A stretch of DNA of 64,000 bases from assembly GCA_007570785.1 (NCBI GenBank), contig ML664199.1, forward strand, positions 20,530,597 through 20,594,596, given 5' to 3'. Below, piece by piece: positions 23,736-40,190 of this stretch. Positions within the stretch are counted from its first letter, which is position 1, and each line of letters opens with the position of its first letter. Position numbers and translations under genes: made by a program. This DNA is from Antilocapra americana (Eukaryota; Chordata; Mammalia; Artiodactyla; Antilocapridae). The notes under the pieces are model-generated. The model did not search any database, was not told where the DNA came from, and worked only from the letters and a program-made list of their open reading frames with translations.

Positions 23736-24275
23736 GTTCAGTTCAGTTCAGTCTCTCAGTCATGTCTGACTCTTTGAGACCCCATAAGGCACAGTATGCC
23801 ATGCCTCCCTGTACAACACCAACTCCTGGAGCCCACCCAAACTCATGTCCATTGAGTCAGTGATGCCATCCAGCCATCTCATCCTCTGTTGTCCCCTTCT
23901 CCTCCTGCCCTCAATCTTTCCTAGCATCAGAGTCTTTTCAAATGAGTCAGCTCTTCGCATCAGGTGGCTAAAATATTGGAGTTTCAGTTTCAACATCAGA
24001 ACTTCCAATGAACACCCAGGACTGATCTCCTTTAGGATGGACTGCTTGGATCTCCTTGCAGTCCAAGGGACTCTCAAGAGTCTTCTCCAACACCACAGTT
24101 CATAAGCATCAATTCTTCAGTGCTCAGCTTTCTTTATAGTCCAACTCTCACATCCATACATGACTACTGGAAAAACCATAGCCTTGACTAGAGGGACCTT
24201 TGTTGGCAAAGTAATGTCTCTGCTTTTTATTATGCTGTCTAGGTTGGTCATAACCTTCCTTCCAAGGAGTAAGCA
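23736..24275 (-). repeat. BovB LINE, 5'-truncated, antisense
   Basis: It starts with the reversed BovB 3' end (GTTCAGTTCAGTCTCTCAGT). On the minus strand it encodes RMRWLDGITDSMDMSL and SWTIKKAEH, the ORF2 C-terminus. It is inserted in the L1 above and is one of the better preserved copies. Confidence 0.93.
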
Positions 24276-27200
24276 TCTTATTAGGTCCCCTTTGTTTATT
24301 TTTGTTTTTATTAGGAGATGAGTCAAAAAAGATCTTGCTGTAGTTTATATCAGAGTGTTTTTCCTAGGTTTTCCTCTAAGGGTTATATAATGTCTGGTCT
24401 TACGCTTAGGTCTTTAATGCATTTTCAGTTTATTTTTGTGTATGGTGTTTGGTAATGTTATGATTTCATTTTTTTTAACATGTAACTGTCTAGTTTTCAC
24501 AGGACCAATTACTGAAGAAGCCGTCTTTATTGTACATTTTTGCCTCCTTTGTCATAGATTAGGTGACCATAGGTGCCTGGGTTTATCTCTGGACTTTTTA
24601 TCTTGTGCCATTAGTCCACATTTCTGTTTTTGTGGCAATACCATACTGTCTTGATTACTGTAGCTTTATACTATAGTTCAAAATTGCCTCTGCCTCTGTT
24701 TTTCTTTTTCAAGATTGCTTTGGCTATTTGGTGTCTTTTGTGTTTCCATAAAACTTGTAAGAATTTTTCTTCTAATTCTGTGAAGAATGCCTTTAGTAAT
24801 TTAATAGGGATTGCATTGAATCTATACAGCTTTGAGTAGTACATTCATTTTGACAGTGTTGATTCTTCCAACCCAAGAACATGATATATTTGTCCATCTG
24901 TTTGTGTCATCTTTGATTTCTTTCATTAGTGTTTTATAGTTTTCTTGAGTATAGTTCTTTTACTTCCTTAGGTAGATTTATTCCTAAATATTTTATTCTT
25001 TTTGTTGCATTGGTGAATGGAATTGTTTCCTGAATTTCTCTTTCTGATCTTCCATTGTTATTGTATAGGAATGTAAGACATTTCTGTGCATTAATTTCAT
25101 GTCCTGCAACTTTACTAAATTCGTTGATTAGTTCTAGTAGTTTTCTAGTATCTTTAGGATTGTCTATATACAGAATCATGTCATTTGCAAATAGTGACAT
25201 TTTATTTCTAATCTTTCAATTTATATTCCTTTTATTTCTGTTTCTTCTCTGACTGCCATGACTAGGACTCCTAAAACTACGTTGAATATGAGTGGCAAGA
25301 GTGGACATCCTTGTCTTATTCCTGATCCTAGTGGAAATGCTTTCAGTTTTTCACCATTGAGAATGATGTTTGCTCTGAGTTTATCATATATGGCCTTTAT
25401 TATGTTGAGGTAGATTCCCCTCTGTGCCCACTTTCTGGAGAGTTTTTATCATAAATGTGTGTTGAATTTTGTCAAGAGTTTTTCCTGCATCTGTTGAAAA
25501 GATCATTTTTTAATTCTCTAATTTGTTAATATGGTGTTAACATTGATTGCTTTGTGTATATTGAAGAATCCTTGCATTCCTGAGATAGATTCCACTTGAC
25601 CATGGTATATGATCCTTTTATGTGCTCTTGGATTTTGTCTGCTAATATTTTGTTGAGGATTTTTGTGTCTATGTTCATCAGTGATACTGGTCTGTAATTT
25701 TCTTTTTTTGTAATATCTTTGTCTGGTTTTGGTGTCTGGCTAATAGTGGCCTCACAGAATGAATTTGAGAGTGTTCTTCCCTCTGTAATTTTGTGGAAGA
25801 GTTTGAGAAGGATTGGTGCTAGCTCTTAAAATGTTTGATAGAATTTATTTGTGAAGCCATCTGGTCCTGAACTGTTGTTTGTTAGAAGATTTTTAATTAT
25901 AGTTTCAATTTCATTACTTGTGGTTGATCTCTTAACATTTTCTAATTCTTCCTGGTTTAGTCTTAAAAAGTTGTACCTTTCCATTAATTTGTCTGTTTCT
26001 TCCAGGTTGTCAATTTTATTGGCATATAGTTGCTTGTAGTAGTCTCTTACGATCCTTTGTACTTCCGCAGTGTCAGTTGTAATTTCTTTTTCATTTCTAA
26101 TTTTATTGATTTGAGTCCTCTCCCTTTTTTTCTTGATAGTTTGGCTAACAGTTTATCAATTTTGTTTATCTTCTCTCACGACCAACTTTTAGTTTTATTG
26201 ATCTTTGCTCTTGTTTTCTTCATTTCTGTTTATTTCTGCTCTGATCATTATGATTTCTTCTACTGACTTTGGGTTTTGTCTGTTCATCTTTTTCTGGTTG
26301 CTTTAGGTGTAAAGCTAGATTGTTTATTTGAGACATTTCTTGAAATGAGATTGAATTGCTATAAACTTCCCTTTTATGACTGCTTTTGCTGCATTGCATA
26401 GGTTGGGTCATTGTGTTTTTGTTGTCATTTTTTCTATGTAGTTTTTTTATTTACTCTTCAATTTCTTCAGTGATCCCTTAGTTATTTAATGGTACATGTT
26501 TTTTTGCCATGTGTTTGTGATTTTTTTATAGGTTTTTTATTTCCTGTAATTGATTTCTAATCCCATAGCATTATGGAAAAGATACTTGATGTGATTTCGG
26601 TTTTCTTAAGCTTTCTAAGGCTTGGTTTGTTACCCAGTATATGATCTATGCTGCAGAATGTTCTGTGTGCACTGGAGAAAAAAGTGTATTCTGCTGCTTT
26701 CAGGTAGAATGTCCTATAAATATCAGTTAAATCTATTTGGTCTATTGTGTCATTTAAAGCTTGTGTTTTCTTTTTTGTTTTCTCTTTCTGGATGATCTTT
26801 CCATGTATTTTCTGTCCACTAATGTAAGTGGGGTGTTAAAGTCCCCCACTAGTAATGTGTTATAGCTGTTAGCATTTGCCTTATGTATTAAGGTGCTCCT
26901 ATGTTTGGTGCATAAATATTTATAATTGTTGTATCTTCTTGGACTGATCCCTTGATCATTATGTGGTGTCTTTCCTTATCTCTAGTAACTGTCTTTACTT
27001 TGTAAAGTCTTTTTTATCTGGTATAAGTATTGCTACTCCAGCTTTCTTCTGATTTCCATTTGCATGGTATGTCTATTTCTATCCCTTCACTTTCAGGTTG
27101 TATGTGTCCCTAGATCTGAAGTGGGTCTCACATATATACAGGACATGTTTTTGTATCCATTCAGCCAGTCTAGGTGTTTTTGTTAGAACATTTAGTTCAT

Positions 27201-27430
27201 TTACATTTAAGGTAATTATTGATATGTATGTTCCTATAGCCATTTTCTTAATAGTGTTGAGTTTGTTTTTGAGGATCTTTTTCTTCTCTGTGTTTCCCAC
27301 CTAGAGAAGATCCTTTAGCGTTTGTTTTAAAGCTGGTTTGGTGGTGCTGAATTCTCTTAGCTTATTCTCATCTGTAAAGCTTTTGATATCTCTGTTGAAT
27401 TGAATGAGATCCTTTCCATTTGCTATCAAT

Positions 27431-27985
27431 ATCTACATTCTTAGGATATCTACTTTGCAAAGTGAAGTCTATTTAGTTCTCAAATAATGATAAAAGTGCA
27501 TCATACTAAAAAGCAAGCAATAGTGAAAGCAAGCAACCAGTTATACATCTGATTCTGAAGTGCAGTCACTTTGGGCAGTTACTCTTGAAGCCGTGTTGAG
27601 AAATGGCATCTGTGAGTGAGAGACAAAACTGAAATACCATGTTTTCATACAATCTAGCAAGCTATGTTCTCCAGAAAATAAAGGAAACTGTGCTGTTTAT
27701 ATTTTGAAGTTCAGAATATCTTCTACTTAGGCTATCCTGAAACCAACAACTTCAATTAAAATTTAATTTTCTTTTAATAGGTATCTTTTAAAATTCCAGT
27801 TGTATTATAATATTAATACTCTATTGTCTTAAAGCTGAACATTGTGAAATGTTGCCTTATTCCCTAACTTTTAAATAAATACGTGTGAAACAGCCCATTT
27901 TAAAAGTTGAAGCTGCTTTCTTTTCCAGTGGTTTAGAGGGCAGAGGATCATGGTAACATGTAGGTGGAAAGTATAACATTCTGAC
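27431..27985. other. Unassigned intron sequence
   Basis: No recognised exon or repeat. Confidence 0.45.
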
Positions 27986-28170
27986 TGTGCATACATGCTG
28001 TCACTTCAGTTGTATGTGACTCTTAGCACCCCTGTGGACTGGAGCCTGCCAGGCACCTCTGTCTGTGGGATTTTCCAGGCAAGAACACTGGAGTGGGTTA
28101 CCATTCCCTTCTCCAACCCAGGAACTGAACCCAGGTCTTCTGCGTTGCAGACTGACTCCTTACCATCTGG
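27986..28170 (-). repeat. Bov-tA SINE, antisense
   Basis: It runs from GTGCATACATGCTGTCACTT to the truncated reversed head CCTTACCATCTGG. Confidence 0.87.
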
Positions 28171-30549
<2,379 letters not shown>

Positions 30550-30755
30550 GGGCTTCCCTGGTGACTCAGACGGTAAAGAATCTACCTGCAGTGTAGGAGA
30601 CCTGGGTTCGATTCTTGGGTTGGGAAGATCTTTTGGAGAAGGGAGTGGCAACCCTCTCCAGTATTCTTGCCTGGAGAACCCCATAGACAGAGGAGCCTGG
30701 TGGACTGCAGTCCATGGGGTCCCAAAGATTCAGACATGATTGAGCAATTAAGCAC
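30550..30755 (+). repeat. Bov-tA SINE
   Basis: Complete head (GGGCTTCCCTGGTGACTCAG) and end (GACATGATTGAGCAATTAAG). It is inserted in the VRK2 intron in the sense orientation. Confidence 0.93.
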
Positions 30756-31479
30756 AAGGAATGTAAAAGCCAAATGTTCACTGATAGTGTTTTGTTTTGT
30801 TTTTAAAGTTCAGTGAATTTTGTTCTTCACTTTTGCAAGATATATTAGTATGAAAGAACATTTAGAAACCTGAAAGTACTTTTTGATAGTAGTATAACTG
30901 GAAATTCATCATACAGACTGTTAAGCATTGGTCCAGTTACATTATTAACGATGTTAACTTATGATTAGGCCACTAAGTTCAACCAATAGCTCTAATACTG
31001 ATGTGATTAGATTTTGACCTTTGTAAATATAACTGTGATTGTGGAATGAGAAAGTAGAGTTGTTGGATGTTGGTCTGATCGCTCTTTGAACTGTGGTAAT
31101 TCTGAAAGTTCTCCTCAGCTATTCCATAGTTTAGGTAAATGTTTTCATTATGCTACCTTCATGAAAGATTTGAACAATGTTTTATTCTGTAGTGTATTTA
31201 AGTTTTTTGCTCCCTAAATAATAATACATGTTGATGAGCTGGGTAGATTTCACCATGCTAGGTCTTTGGAAAGAAGAATGAACTGAGAATAGTAATAGAA
31301 AGATATTACCTTTTTGGGAAGGCTACTCAGGTTAGAGCCTCCACTACATATTTTGGTATTTGCTAAAAAGTTATAAGCTGGAGTGAATATTTATTTTTAC
31401 CACATGTTTGAAAAGATTTCTATAAAAATTGGATTCCTTTAATGCATTAAAAATAGTATACAGTAAAGTTCTCACCATA

Positions 31480-31580
31480 TCTGTATTTACATATAGATAT
31501 ACATATATATGCATATGCCTTCACATATATGCACACACACATATATATCCACACATAGATGCATAGATGTGCATGTACAC
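31480..31580. repeat. AT/CA-rich imperfect microsatellite
   Basis: Repeated ATAT, CACA and CATAGA units. Confidence 0.6.
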
Positions 31581-34360
31581 ACATTTGCTGAAATTTTAAC
31601 ATGCAGTTTAGTATGAAAACTGAAAGGTTTGGTATCCTCAAATATTTGAATTCTATTCATTCCTAATGTTTTAGATTTAATTTTCCAAAATAAAACATTT
31701 CACTTTAGGATTTTATTAGAAATAAAGTAATCATTTAGTCCTATCTAGAAACTAGTGTAAACAAGGCCATAAATCCTGTAGGTAAATGCAGAAGGTCAGA
31801 TTCATAAATATTAATGTGTTTACTTTCAGTATACATTATGTAGTTTAATCTCAGAAAAATCTTTTCTATACCAGTGCAGCTATGAGATCAAATAAATACT
31901 GAGACAGATAATGCAAGGGAAAACATAAAGAGCAAAACAAGTTATCACTAGGAAATAGAATCTCTAGTTGTCAGAGCATTTGTTATGTTTTAGATTTATC
32001 TTGGCTTGATCAGGCCCTGGGAAATATCCAGCCTTCAATGTGAGACTGACTTACGGATTAGACACTTACCAGATATACAGCTAACCTGGTCAGACTGGTC
32101 TGTTACCTTTGCAGTGGTTACTCAGAAACTGAAGCTAACGCTCATGTTTCTGTGGGTTATCACTAGTTGGCTTTTCATAGTGAAGGAGCTTGTATAAGGT
32201 GCCAGTCATCAGTTTTACATAAGCATTTTTAGTTCAACTGTGTAAAAGGAGGGTAGCTTCTATTATTATAAGTAAAAATATGAATAGTGATATGTAAAGG
32301 TGAATGGACAGATGGGCAAATGGATAGATAACTATTCTTGAGCTATTGTACATGTATATATCTGTATTTTTTCCAATTGCAATTATTCTTCCAAACCCAA
32401 TTCTCTTATATGACCTAAAAGTGTTTTGTGAGTGGATGAAGTGCTTCATTTAGTGTAAAATTAGAGTAATACATGTTGGGCTTATCTCATCTATTATTAA
32501 TCTTTTGTTCATAAAAACCAACATGTATAAACATTGACATATTTTGGGGCTTGTTGCCTGATAATTAAAGAGAATTATATGTGTGTCAAATACACTGTTT
32601 TAAAATTTGTTACATTCTTAGTAATGTTAAAAAGCAATATTGGGATCAATGTGTGGTATGGATTTTTGTAGATTTTTCTGCTCACTGAGGCATGCAGTCA
32701 ATACCTAATTTCTCTAGAGATATACTGCATTTAACATATTGGGCTTTTTTAAATACTTCAGACCTGTGCATTGAGTGTATAATACCTGTTTTAATTTGAC
32801 ATCATTGATGACCATACAATGTGATATCTAAGTTGCATTTTAAATGTCCATTTGTTTATATGGTATATTCGGTATCAAGGAAAGAACTATATTACATACT
32901 TTTAAAATTTTTTGCCAATTGCTACAGTTTATGAAATCCAAGTCTTGTGTTATTTCCTGCATGGCTGATTTCACTCTAATATAGCAGTTCCAACTTACAA
33001 AATATATGTGAGATAAACTGCGAATGTGTTTTCATGCTACCAAACTTGGGGAAATGACATGGTTTATACAATATTTAACTTCCTAAACAATAATTCAAAA
33101 AAGGGAACCCATTTTTCAATTATAAGATATTAAGGTAAACCTTCAAGTTACTATTGAATCTACTAGTAGTCAGAAAAACATACTGTTGATTTTTAAGTAA
33201 ATTTCACTGCTATAAATACTCCTTGGTTGATGTATAAGTAAATTTTAATGAAGGCACTATTCCCTCTATGTGGCATAACCCAATTTTGACATTTAGACAA
33301 GACTTTCAAAGTCTTGGCATAGATCTTAAACTGTTTGGTTGGGTTAAGAATACACATTGGCCAAATGTAAGATACCTTTGTTCTGTTGAATAACTTCTCA
33401 TGAGATCACACAGTAGTGTTTCATCAAACACTAAGGCTTAGGATTTAAAAGGTACTGAGGAAATGAGAGACCTGATTTTATTTATTTGAAATGTGACACA
33501 TTGCAATCTACTTTCCTAATATCCTAATTGCAGTAAATTGCAGCCACCTTAAAGTTCCCTAGCTCTTTATACACCTGAACTGGAAAAACTACTAAATAAG
33601 ATAGGTTAAAAAAATTAAAGTAACATAGGTTTCTAGTTAGAAAAACAAGAGTAACCTTTAAATTTGTTCTGCAGATAGTCACGATTCACTTCTCAGATGA
33701 GCATCTTACTCAGATGTTTTCTGCTTTCCTATTGTCATTTCTGAATATATAAACTAGTATTTTGAGCAATTAAACCCTGTTTGTTTAAGGCAGGAGTTTT
33801 CAGGTTCATTTTATTATTTCCTACAAAATTTGTTTTTCCTCCTACTTTATAATATTACTCTATATAAGAAAAAAACTGTTTCCTACACAGAAGACATGTT
33901 AGGAAAATAATCAAATCCATTTGGGCATTAACACTGATATTTTTCTTTTTCTCCCAATTCTTTCATTTCATTTGGTGAATCTCACCCAGATGATTTTACT
34001 GCAGTTTATAGTAAGGACCAGTTCTCCAATGTGATTTCTTTGTTGTTTCTGTTCCAGCTTGGAAGAACCATTTAACACTTTATAAATTAATGTTTTAATT
34101 AGACAGCCTTTTTTCATCAGAATGAAGTAGTTTTAAACAAATAGTTGCATGAAAGGTTGGTTGCGTAAAAAATTTTGGTAGTGCTGCAGCTTAGACCTCA
34201 AGATCTGCTGCTTATTTCTTCCTTGCCAGTACACCTGTCTCTGGTCAGTATATCTTTTAGTGTTTTAAGTTAAAATGCCTGCTTCAAATACTTCCCTAAC
34301 TGTAGAAGCAGTATATGTAATGTTGTCTAAATGGTGTTAAAACTAACAAGGGAGGCAAAG
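31581..34360. other. VRK2 intron, nothing recognised
   Basis: AT-rich, no recognised exon or young repeat. Confidence 0.45.
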
Positions 34361-34364
34361 TAAT

Positions 34365-34580
34365 TGGCAGATTTGAGTGTTGGCTTTAGATTCTGAACGC
34401 TTTGGATTTCAGTGCAGAGCTCTGTGAATTTTTGCTCTGTGATATCTAGCAAGTTATTTAACCTCTCTGAGACTCTGTTTTCTTATTTGTCAACAGGGTT
34501 AATGATACTTACCTCATGTTATTGTTAGGATGATTAAATAAGATAATATAAAAGCAGTTAGAGTGTCTGGTGCAGTAACA
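34365..34580 (+). repeat. MIR-family SINE remnant
   Basis: TCTAGCAAGTTATTTAACCT then CTCTGAGACTCTGTTTTC and AATGATACTTACCTCATGTT follow the MIR core and tail order. Confidence 0.8.
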
Positions 34581-37515
34581 GCTTCATAAATCACATGGAT
34601 TGTTTTTATTTTAATTATGTATTCTAGTGTCAGCTGTTTCTGGTATCTGCTTTCTAGGGAAATAGAATTCAAGTCCCACTGCACCTGTGCATGTTTTGGG
34701 GGGTTTCTCTTGGCAATAATCATTTAGAAATGTTGAGCAACTGAGAACACCACAGTATTAAAAAGCAAAGTAAAAATTGGATGCTAAATTATATTTAGAA
34801 AGTGACATGAGAATATAGAAGAAAAATATTAATAACTAAATTTTCCTATATTTCCAAGCAGTAATACCATAAGTAAAAGTATGACTTTACATATAGGAAA
34901 TATATATGAAAATATGCTGTTAATTATATTAATGATCAAGTGCACCTGATAAACTTTATGTATTATAATAAATTATACAGAAATACAAATTATACAGAAA
35001 TAAAATAATCCATACCAAATGTTTCAGCTTTCGAATTAAAAAATATTTTCATAGTTAGATATTGTCTTCTTCAGCTGTGATCAACTCTTGTTTTTTAATT
35101 TTCAGCATTTTGTTGTCAGATATACAGGAAATAGCAGAATAATACAGTAAATATCAAATTGTTCGATTCCTAGATTCAACAGATACATTATCTATCTTTT
35201 GTTTAAAGTACATCTACATTAAATATAGATATATGATCAATTTACTGTGTTAATTACATACCCACTCGTAGATGCTAATATTGTCATTCAAAATATTTGA
35301 ATTAATTTAACCAGTGTTAAAATTGCTCTTCTGTATGTAGTAGATGGAGAGATGACATAGTTGTTGGTACAGTCTTAGAATTTAGATTCTCAAATAAACA
35401 CATCACACTTTGCAGTTTGTTTCCCTGAGAGGGAGTTTCAGAGAGAGATGTGTGCTTGGAAGCATTTTTAATCCTTTCATCTCACTGTTGAATGGTGGGA
35501 AAGAGTTACTGTAGAGTTTTTTCTTTAACATTACGTGTATGTCTATAGAACTTAGTGGAAACAGTGGTAAAACATTTACCTAACCATAGTTATTAATGTA
35601 TATATGTAGTAAAGTAAATAAAAGGCTGAAAAATGTGATGCCATAGTTTAATTAGGTAAGACTAAACTATAAGAGTGAAGTAAAGTTAATTCTCAAAGGG
35701 CTATTTCAAATGAAGACCAGTTTATGAAAGATTGGCTTCAGGAATCTAAATGACTTGTCATTACTTACAGCTTCGTATCAATTAATCCCTCAGTTGGAGG
35801 GTTGGGGGAAGTGGCTGGAAATGTTCATCCTATTTTAATTCTGGTTGTTTTTCCTCAGAGGGTCTCTTGTGTCAAGCCTGTATTGTCCAAACAGGTGCCA
35901 GAATATAATTTTTTGAAAATTAGAGGATGTGAATTTTTTTAAGTGCTAGTAATCAGGAATTGCCATAATGGAAAAAGGACTTATGAACACATCTGTACAA
36001 ATGGAACCATTCCATTATTAATGGGAGATTTATTACTGAAGAAACCACTACAAAACAGCATGGTAGAGATTGTGTTTTTATTTTAATAGGGGAGCCAAGT
36101 CTTGCATTAGGACATTGTTGAAGCTGTGCAGAAAGGAAATGATACCCATGGGACTGTCGCATTCTACTCGATTGAAGGGCCTTTAATAATCTAGTACTCT
36201 AATAGCAGTTAAGATAGAGTATGTGTGAGAGCTAATCTTGTCTTCTGCTTTTATAATAACTTATGTATGGTGAGCAAAAGTAGTTACGGTGTGCTGGCAA
36301 CATTGTTCTTAGTAGACGACTTTTAAAATTAAAAAGTAAGTTTACTGAGTGACTTTGCAGAGTATATTTAATGAAAGATAATAAAACAGGATACCTGTTT
36401 ACAGCAGGTTTAGCAGCCATGAATTACACTTAGGAGATTTTATATCCCTACACAGGTGAACATTCAAGTCATCGTAGAAATATAAGCAAACCTGTTGTTT
36501 TATAACAATTTGGAATGGTTATAAAAATGAGTTTATTTTGTGGGACTTTGTTAATGTTTTGATCATTATTTCAGTAATGTTTTTTACATTTTGACATTTT
36601 ACTAGATTTCTTTGTCCTTCTTTTGAAATCAGCTACTTAAAAAAAATAAAATTATCATGAAATTTTTCATTAAGTAATTTTATATAAATGATATTTACAG
36701 TGGCCTCAAAGTATTCTTTTACTGTATTTTTTAATGAAAAGCCATCTTAAATTCTGGAACCTCTATTTTGCTTTAAAATCTCCTTCCCACCACCTCCATC
36801 TTCACCCTTCATGCACTCTATTGCTTTAGCTTTTTTTTTTTTTTTGAGGATATTTGACCAGAATTTCACCATAGCACTGCTTATATCTAAAATAATACTC
36901 TAGATCTGTGTACCCACAAAACAGAAGGCATATTTTTCCTGTACTGTCATTTAACTGAAAAGTCTTCCGAAAGACCTGTTTTTTAATACTGCACACTAGA
37001 TGGCAGTTTTGTCATATTCTTCCAGTTTCAAAGGCTACTAGAATGAGTGGAGCAGGAAAGGCCATCAGTGTTTAGTCTGCACTCGAAGGGTCTCTGCATG
37101 ACCAACGCAGACCCCATGGACTTCCTGGAACATATGTTAGCAATTTAGCTGCAGACATTTCTTTCTTTGTTTTACTGCTTGGCTCTTTGAGAAAGTGTTG
37201 GTGCCAGGTTATGGGTTGTCTGGATCATGTCAGAGGCCATGGAGATCAAGTTCATGTGACAGGCCAGACTAAGGAAGGATGAAGTTGGAGGAGGTGAGGA
37301 AACTGACCCTTACTTTCAACAGCAACAAGTCACTGCCTGTCTGTGGACTGGGGCCAAATGCCTGGGCGTTTAAGCTTTTCTCCAGCTGAACAAACAAAAC
37401 ACATCGCCCATTTGGCTTTTTCATATTTCATCAGTGGTAGTTCATTCAGTAATTTCTCTTATTTCTCAAAACTTGCTTATCCCTCATCTTTCTCTCTTAA
37501 TGCTTATTCCTATAG
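34581..37515. other. VRK2 intron, nothing recognised
   Basis: A T-run lies at 36831-36845. No exon or young repeat was recognised. The last bases are the acceptor CTATAG. Confidence 0.45.
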
Positions 37516-37636
37516 CCCTGTCCAGACGAAGTGACCTTGAGATCCTCGGCTACTGCCTGCTGCGGTGGTCGTGTGGGAGACTGCCCTGGGAACGGAGCCT
37601 GCAGGACCCTGTAGCTGTCCAGGCTGCGAAAACAAA
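37516..37636 (+). CDS. VRK2: VRK2 coding exon, kinase C-lobe (helix F region)
   Basis: The exon is 121 bases, entered after CTATAG and left before GTACAT. It completes an Ala codon with the last base of the previous exon, then reads [20 protein letters not shown] and continues through [29 protein letters not shown] holds the conserved C-lobe Asp of kinase subdomain IX (helix F). The last two bases (AA) form an Asn codon with the first base of the next exon. Intron before: 8420 bases; intron after: 2554 bases. The coding frame reads on past the donor, which explains the longer apparent ORF here. Confidence 0.96.
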
Positions 37637-39546
37637 GTACATATTTTCAAGTATTCCATCATTTACAGCACCAGGGCTGAAAGGATACACTAAAGCCAGT
37701 TAATATCCCAGAAAAGACTGCCATTCAACTAACATGATAGCCAAAGCAAATTTCTTAAATTTGAAAAATATTTAAAAAAAAACAAACAGCTTGCAGACAT
37801 ACACTCCGTTGAGCTAACACCTATGAAATCACATGTATTGAGTTGTAATGCAAAATATGAAGTGAAATATTTGTTACTTCACAGGGTGTTTTCCAAAGCT
37901 TAGATTCTAGGTGGTGGTATTTTCAAGGAAGAGTATTTTCAAATTATCATTGTACAAGTATATGTTAGTGTGAGCTTGGTAGCTTGGTGTGATTGATATT
38001 AACTGTGCAAAGCAACAGTGTGAAGTGGTACAAACAGGACTTATTTTTTCAAGTGAGAGGAACATACTTCTTTTTAATCCTGTGTTTTGTGAGGGAGGAT
38101 GTTCTGTTTCTTAAGGAAGAAACAAACAAAATTTGTATATGAGATGTTTATCCAAGAGATCATTTTGCAGCCACATTAACATTTTTAATATTCCACATTC
38201 AATTTTTATCACCTAAACTCTATTAGCATGAGAATTAGGTTAGACTAAAACCAGACTATTTTACTGTTTTTCTCACTGATCAGGCCTAAGAAAAAGTCAA
38301 TTGCTTATAACACAGCATAGTCAGTTTTTCATTATGTACCAAGATATTCTCAACAGTAGTTGCGTACAGATATAATATCATGATTGGAAAAAGCTGCTGT
38401 ATTTTAAATAAAACAAGTCACAACAGAAGTTTACAGAGGGGTAATTAATCCATACAAGTCAGTCTTTCAAATTCAGTGTGACATCAGTTCTTAACAAAGA
38501 GGGAAGCTAGCCTGCAGATAGAGTAGTAGAGATTACATTTGTAAATACTGCCATATATTGTAAGATATGTCTCTCCACTTCAGTCTTGATCATGCTAGTC
38601 CCTCACCCCACCTAACACGTTTGTGTATCAGCATTAGAACGATCTCATCAGTTGTTTGCTGCAGTGACTGATGTGTCCATCTAACCCTCAGGTAACTAAT
38701 GCGTGTCAATATATGCGTCAGGGTCAAAGCACAGTAATGGGCACATGTAAGCAGTCTCGGTTTCCAATTTCCCACCTCAGTTTATCTAATTTAAATAAAA
38801 TGCTTTATTTAAAAACCTAACATATTAACTCGAGTGATAATATATATGTTTTTCTTTTCTCAAGACTTACAGATATTCACAGACTTACAGATACTTGTTT
38901 TGGTCTTTTATCAATATGCATGTATAGACATGTTCATTGTAGATCTCTTTAATGAGTATGCCTGCATGTATATATTTGAAGGTAATAGGGTATCATATAA
39001 ATCATAAAACATAATGCTAATACACATAATCCCCATTTATATTTTTAGGTCCCTTGCATGTGTTAATATATTTATTTTGGTCTGATTAATAGCATAAACC
39101 TGTTGACCAGTAAAGCTAGTAGTGTATTATGAAGTTTATAATTAAGGCATGTATATGTATATTAAGAAGATATATATATTCAGTTATGATATAGATATGT
39201 TCAAACTTCTTATATAGTATATAATCATAATTTATTCAACTTGCTGAGAAGGCATAACACTGAATTTCCCAATAAGGGCAGGCTTGCATATTCAACCATA
39301 TTACTGTATCTCCCTTACGTCCTTTATGTTCCTGACATCAGGTAATATTAGATCAGTACATTTACTGTTGCAGTTGTGCCTATGCCTGAGTTTGTGAATC
39401 CTTCATATCAGTAATTTTAGTTGAGTGTTTATGTATTTGTGTCTGAAGCAACTTAAGAGATTTGTACTTGTTCAGTCTAAAACACTGGAAAGTCTTAGAA
39501 TAATGGGTTTTGGGGGAGCTATTTCTTGTTAATCTGTTTAATCTTG
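37637..39546. other. VRK2 intron, nothing recognised
   Basis: AT-rich, no recognised exon or repeat. Confidence 0.45.
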
Positions 39547-39750
39547 TGCTTCGTTGCTCAGTTCTGTGTTCAGCTCTTTGTGACCCTGCAAAGACTGTAG
39601 CCCGCCAGGCTCCTCTGTCCATGGGGACTCTCCAGGCCAGAACATTGGAGTGGGTTGCCGTGTCCTCCTCCAGGGGATCTTCCCAACCCAGAGATCGAAC
39701 CCAGGTTTCCCACGTCGCAGATGGATTCTTTACCGTCTGAGCCGCCAGGG
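39547..39750 (-). repeat. Bov-tA SINE, antisense
   Basis: Well preserved, from CTTCGTTGCTCAGTTCTGTG to GAGCCGCCAGGG. Confidence 0.92.
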
Positions 39751-40190
39751 ATAGCATAGCATAAAATAACTGTCCAGTGGAGAACAATATACATAAAAAG
39801 GAAATAACTGACCTCTTGCCAGTGGTAAATACCTGAGCAAAAATATCTGGAAAATCCAGGTAAAATTTTTCCACATATCTTTTTCTTGAGGTTTTTACAG
39901 AAAAACCATGTATCCCTACTTCTACATTTGCATATACAGACCTTGTATTAAAGCATTTATACTGTAATTCTATGTTTAGTTTCTAGGTGATTGATATAAA
40001 ATTGATCAGTGAGATTTGAGGGATCTCCCCCTATCCACTTACACTCTTATCCTTTATGGGTGGGTAGGAAAAAAAAAAGTATGGAAAGTCACACTATTAG
40101 TGACCCATCAACAAGTTCTGTTTTCTGATCAAAACAACATGTCACAGGATTGCAAACAAATTCACTGTGCCTCACTCTCCTTTGTTTCAG

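Larger units (their letters stand above)
22191..27430 (-). repeat. Cetartiodactyl L1, inter-ORF to 3' untranslated region, antisense
   Basis: On the minus strand the ORF2 start region is at 27079-27250 (endonuclease domain, with ICETHFRSRDTYNLKVKG). The RT core is at about 24934-25200, where the catalytic FADD box reads FANDM, so the enzyme is dead. The 3' untranslated region is at 22195-22470. It hosts Bov-tA at 22965, Bov-tA at 23365 and BovB at 23736. Many stops break ORF2. Confidence 0.85.

Noticed and set aside
24934..25200. 88-codon minus-strand ORF with RT motifs
   Set aside because: It is degenerate L1 ORF2 with a changed catalytic box.
30550..30630. tRNA-like head of SINEs as possible tRNA genes
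   Set aside because: Bov-tA and CHR heads descend from tRNA-Glu but lack an intact cloverleaf and anticodon arm. They are not tRNA genes.
37434..37703. ORF starting 5' of the VRK2 exon at 37516
   Set aside because: Only 37516-37636 is coding. The rest is intron read in the same frame.
39380..39874. 164-codon minus-strand ORF
   Set aside because: Its middle is an antisense Bov-tA and its ends are intron. No known domain.
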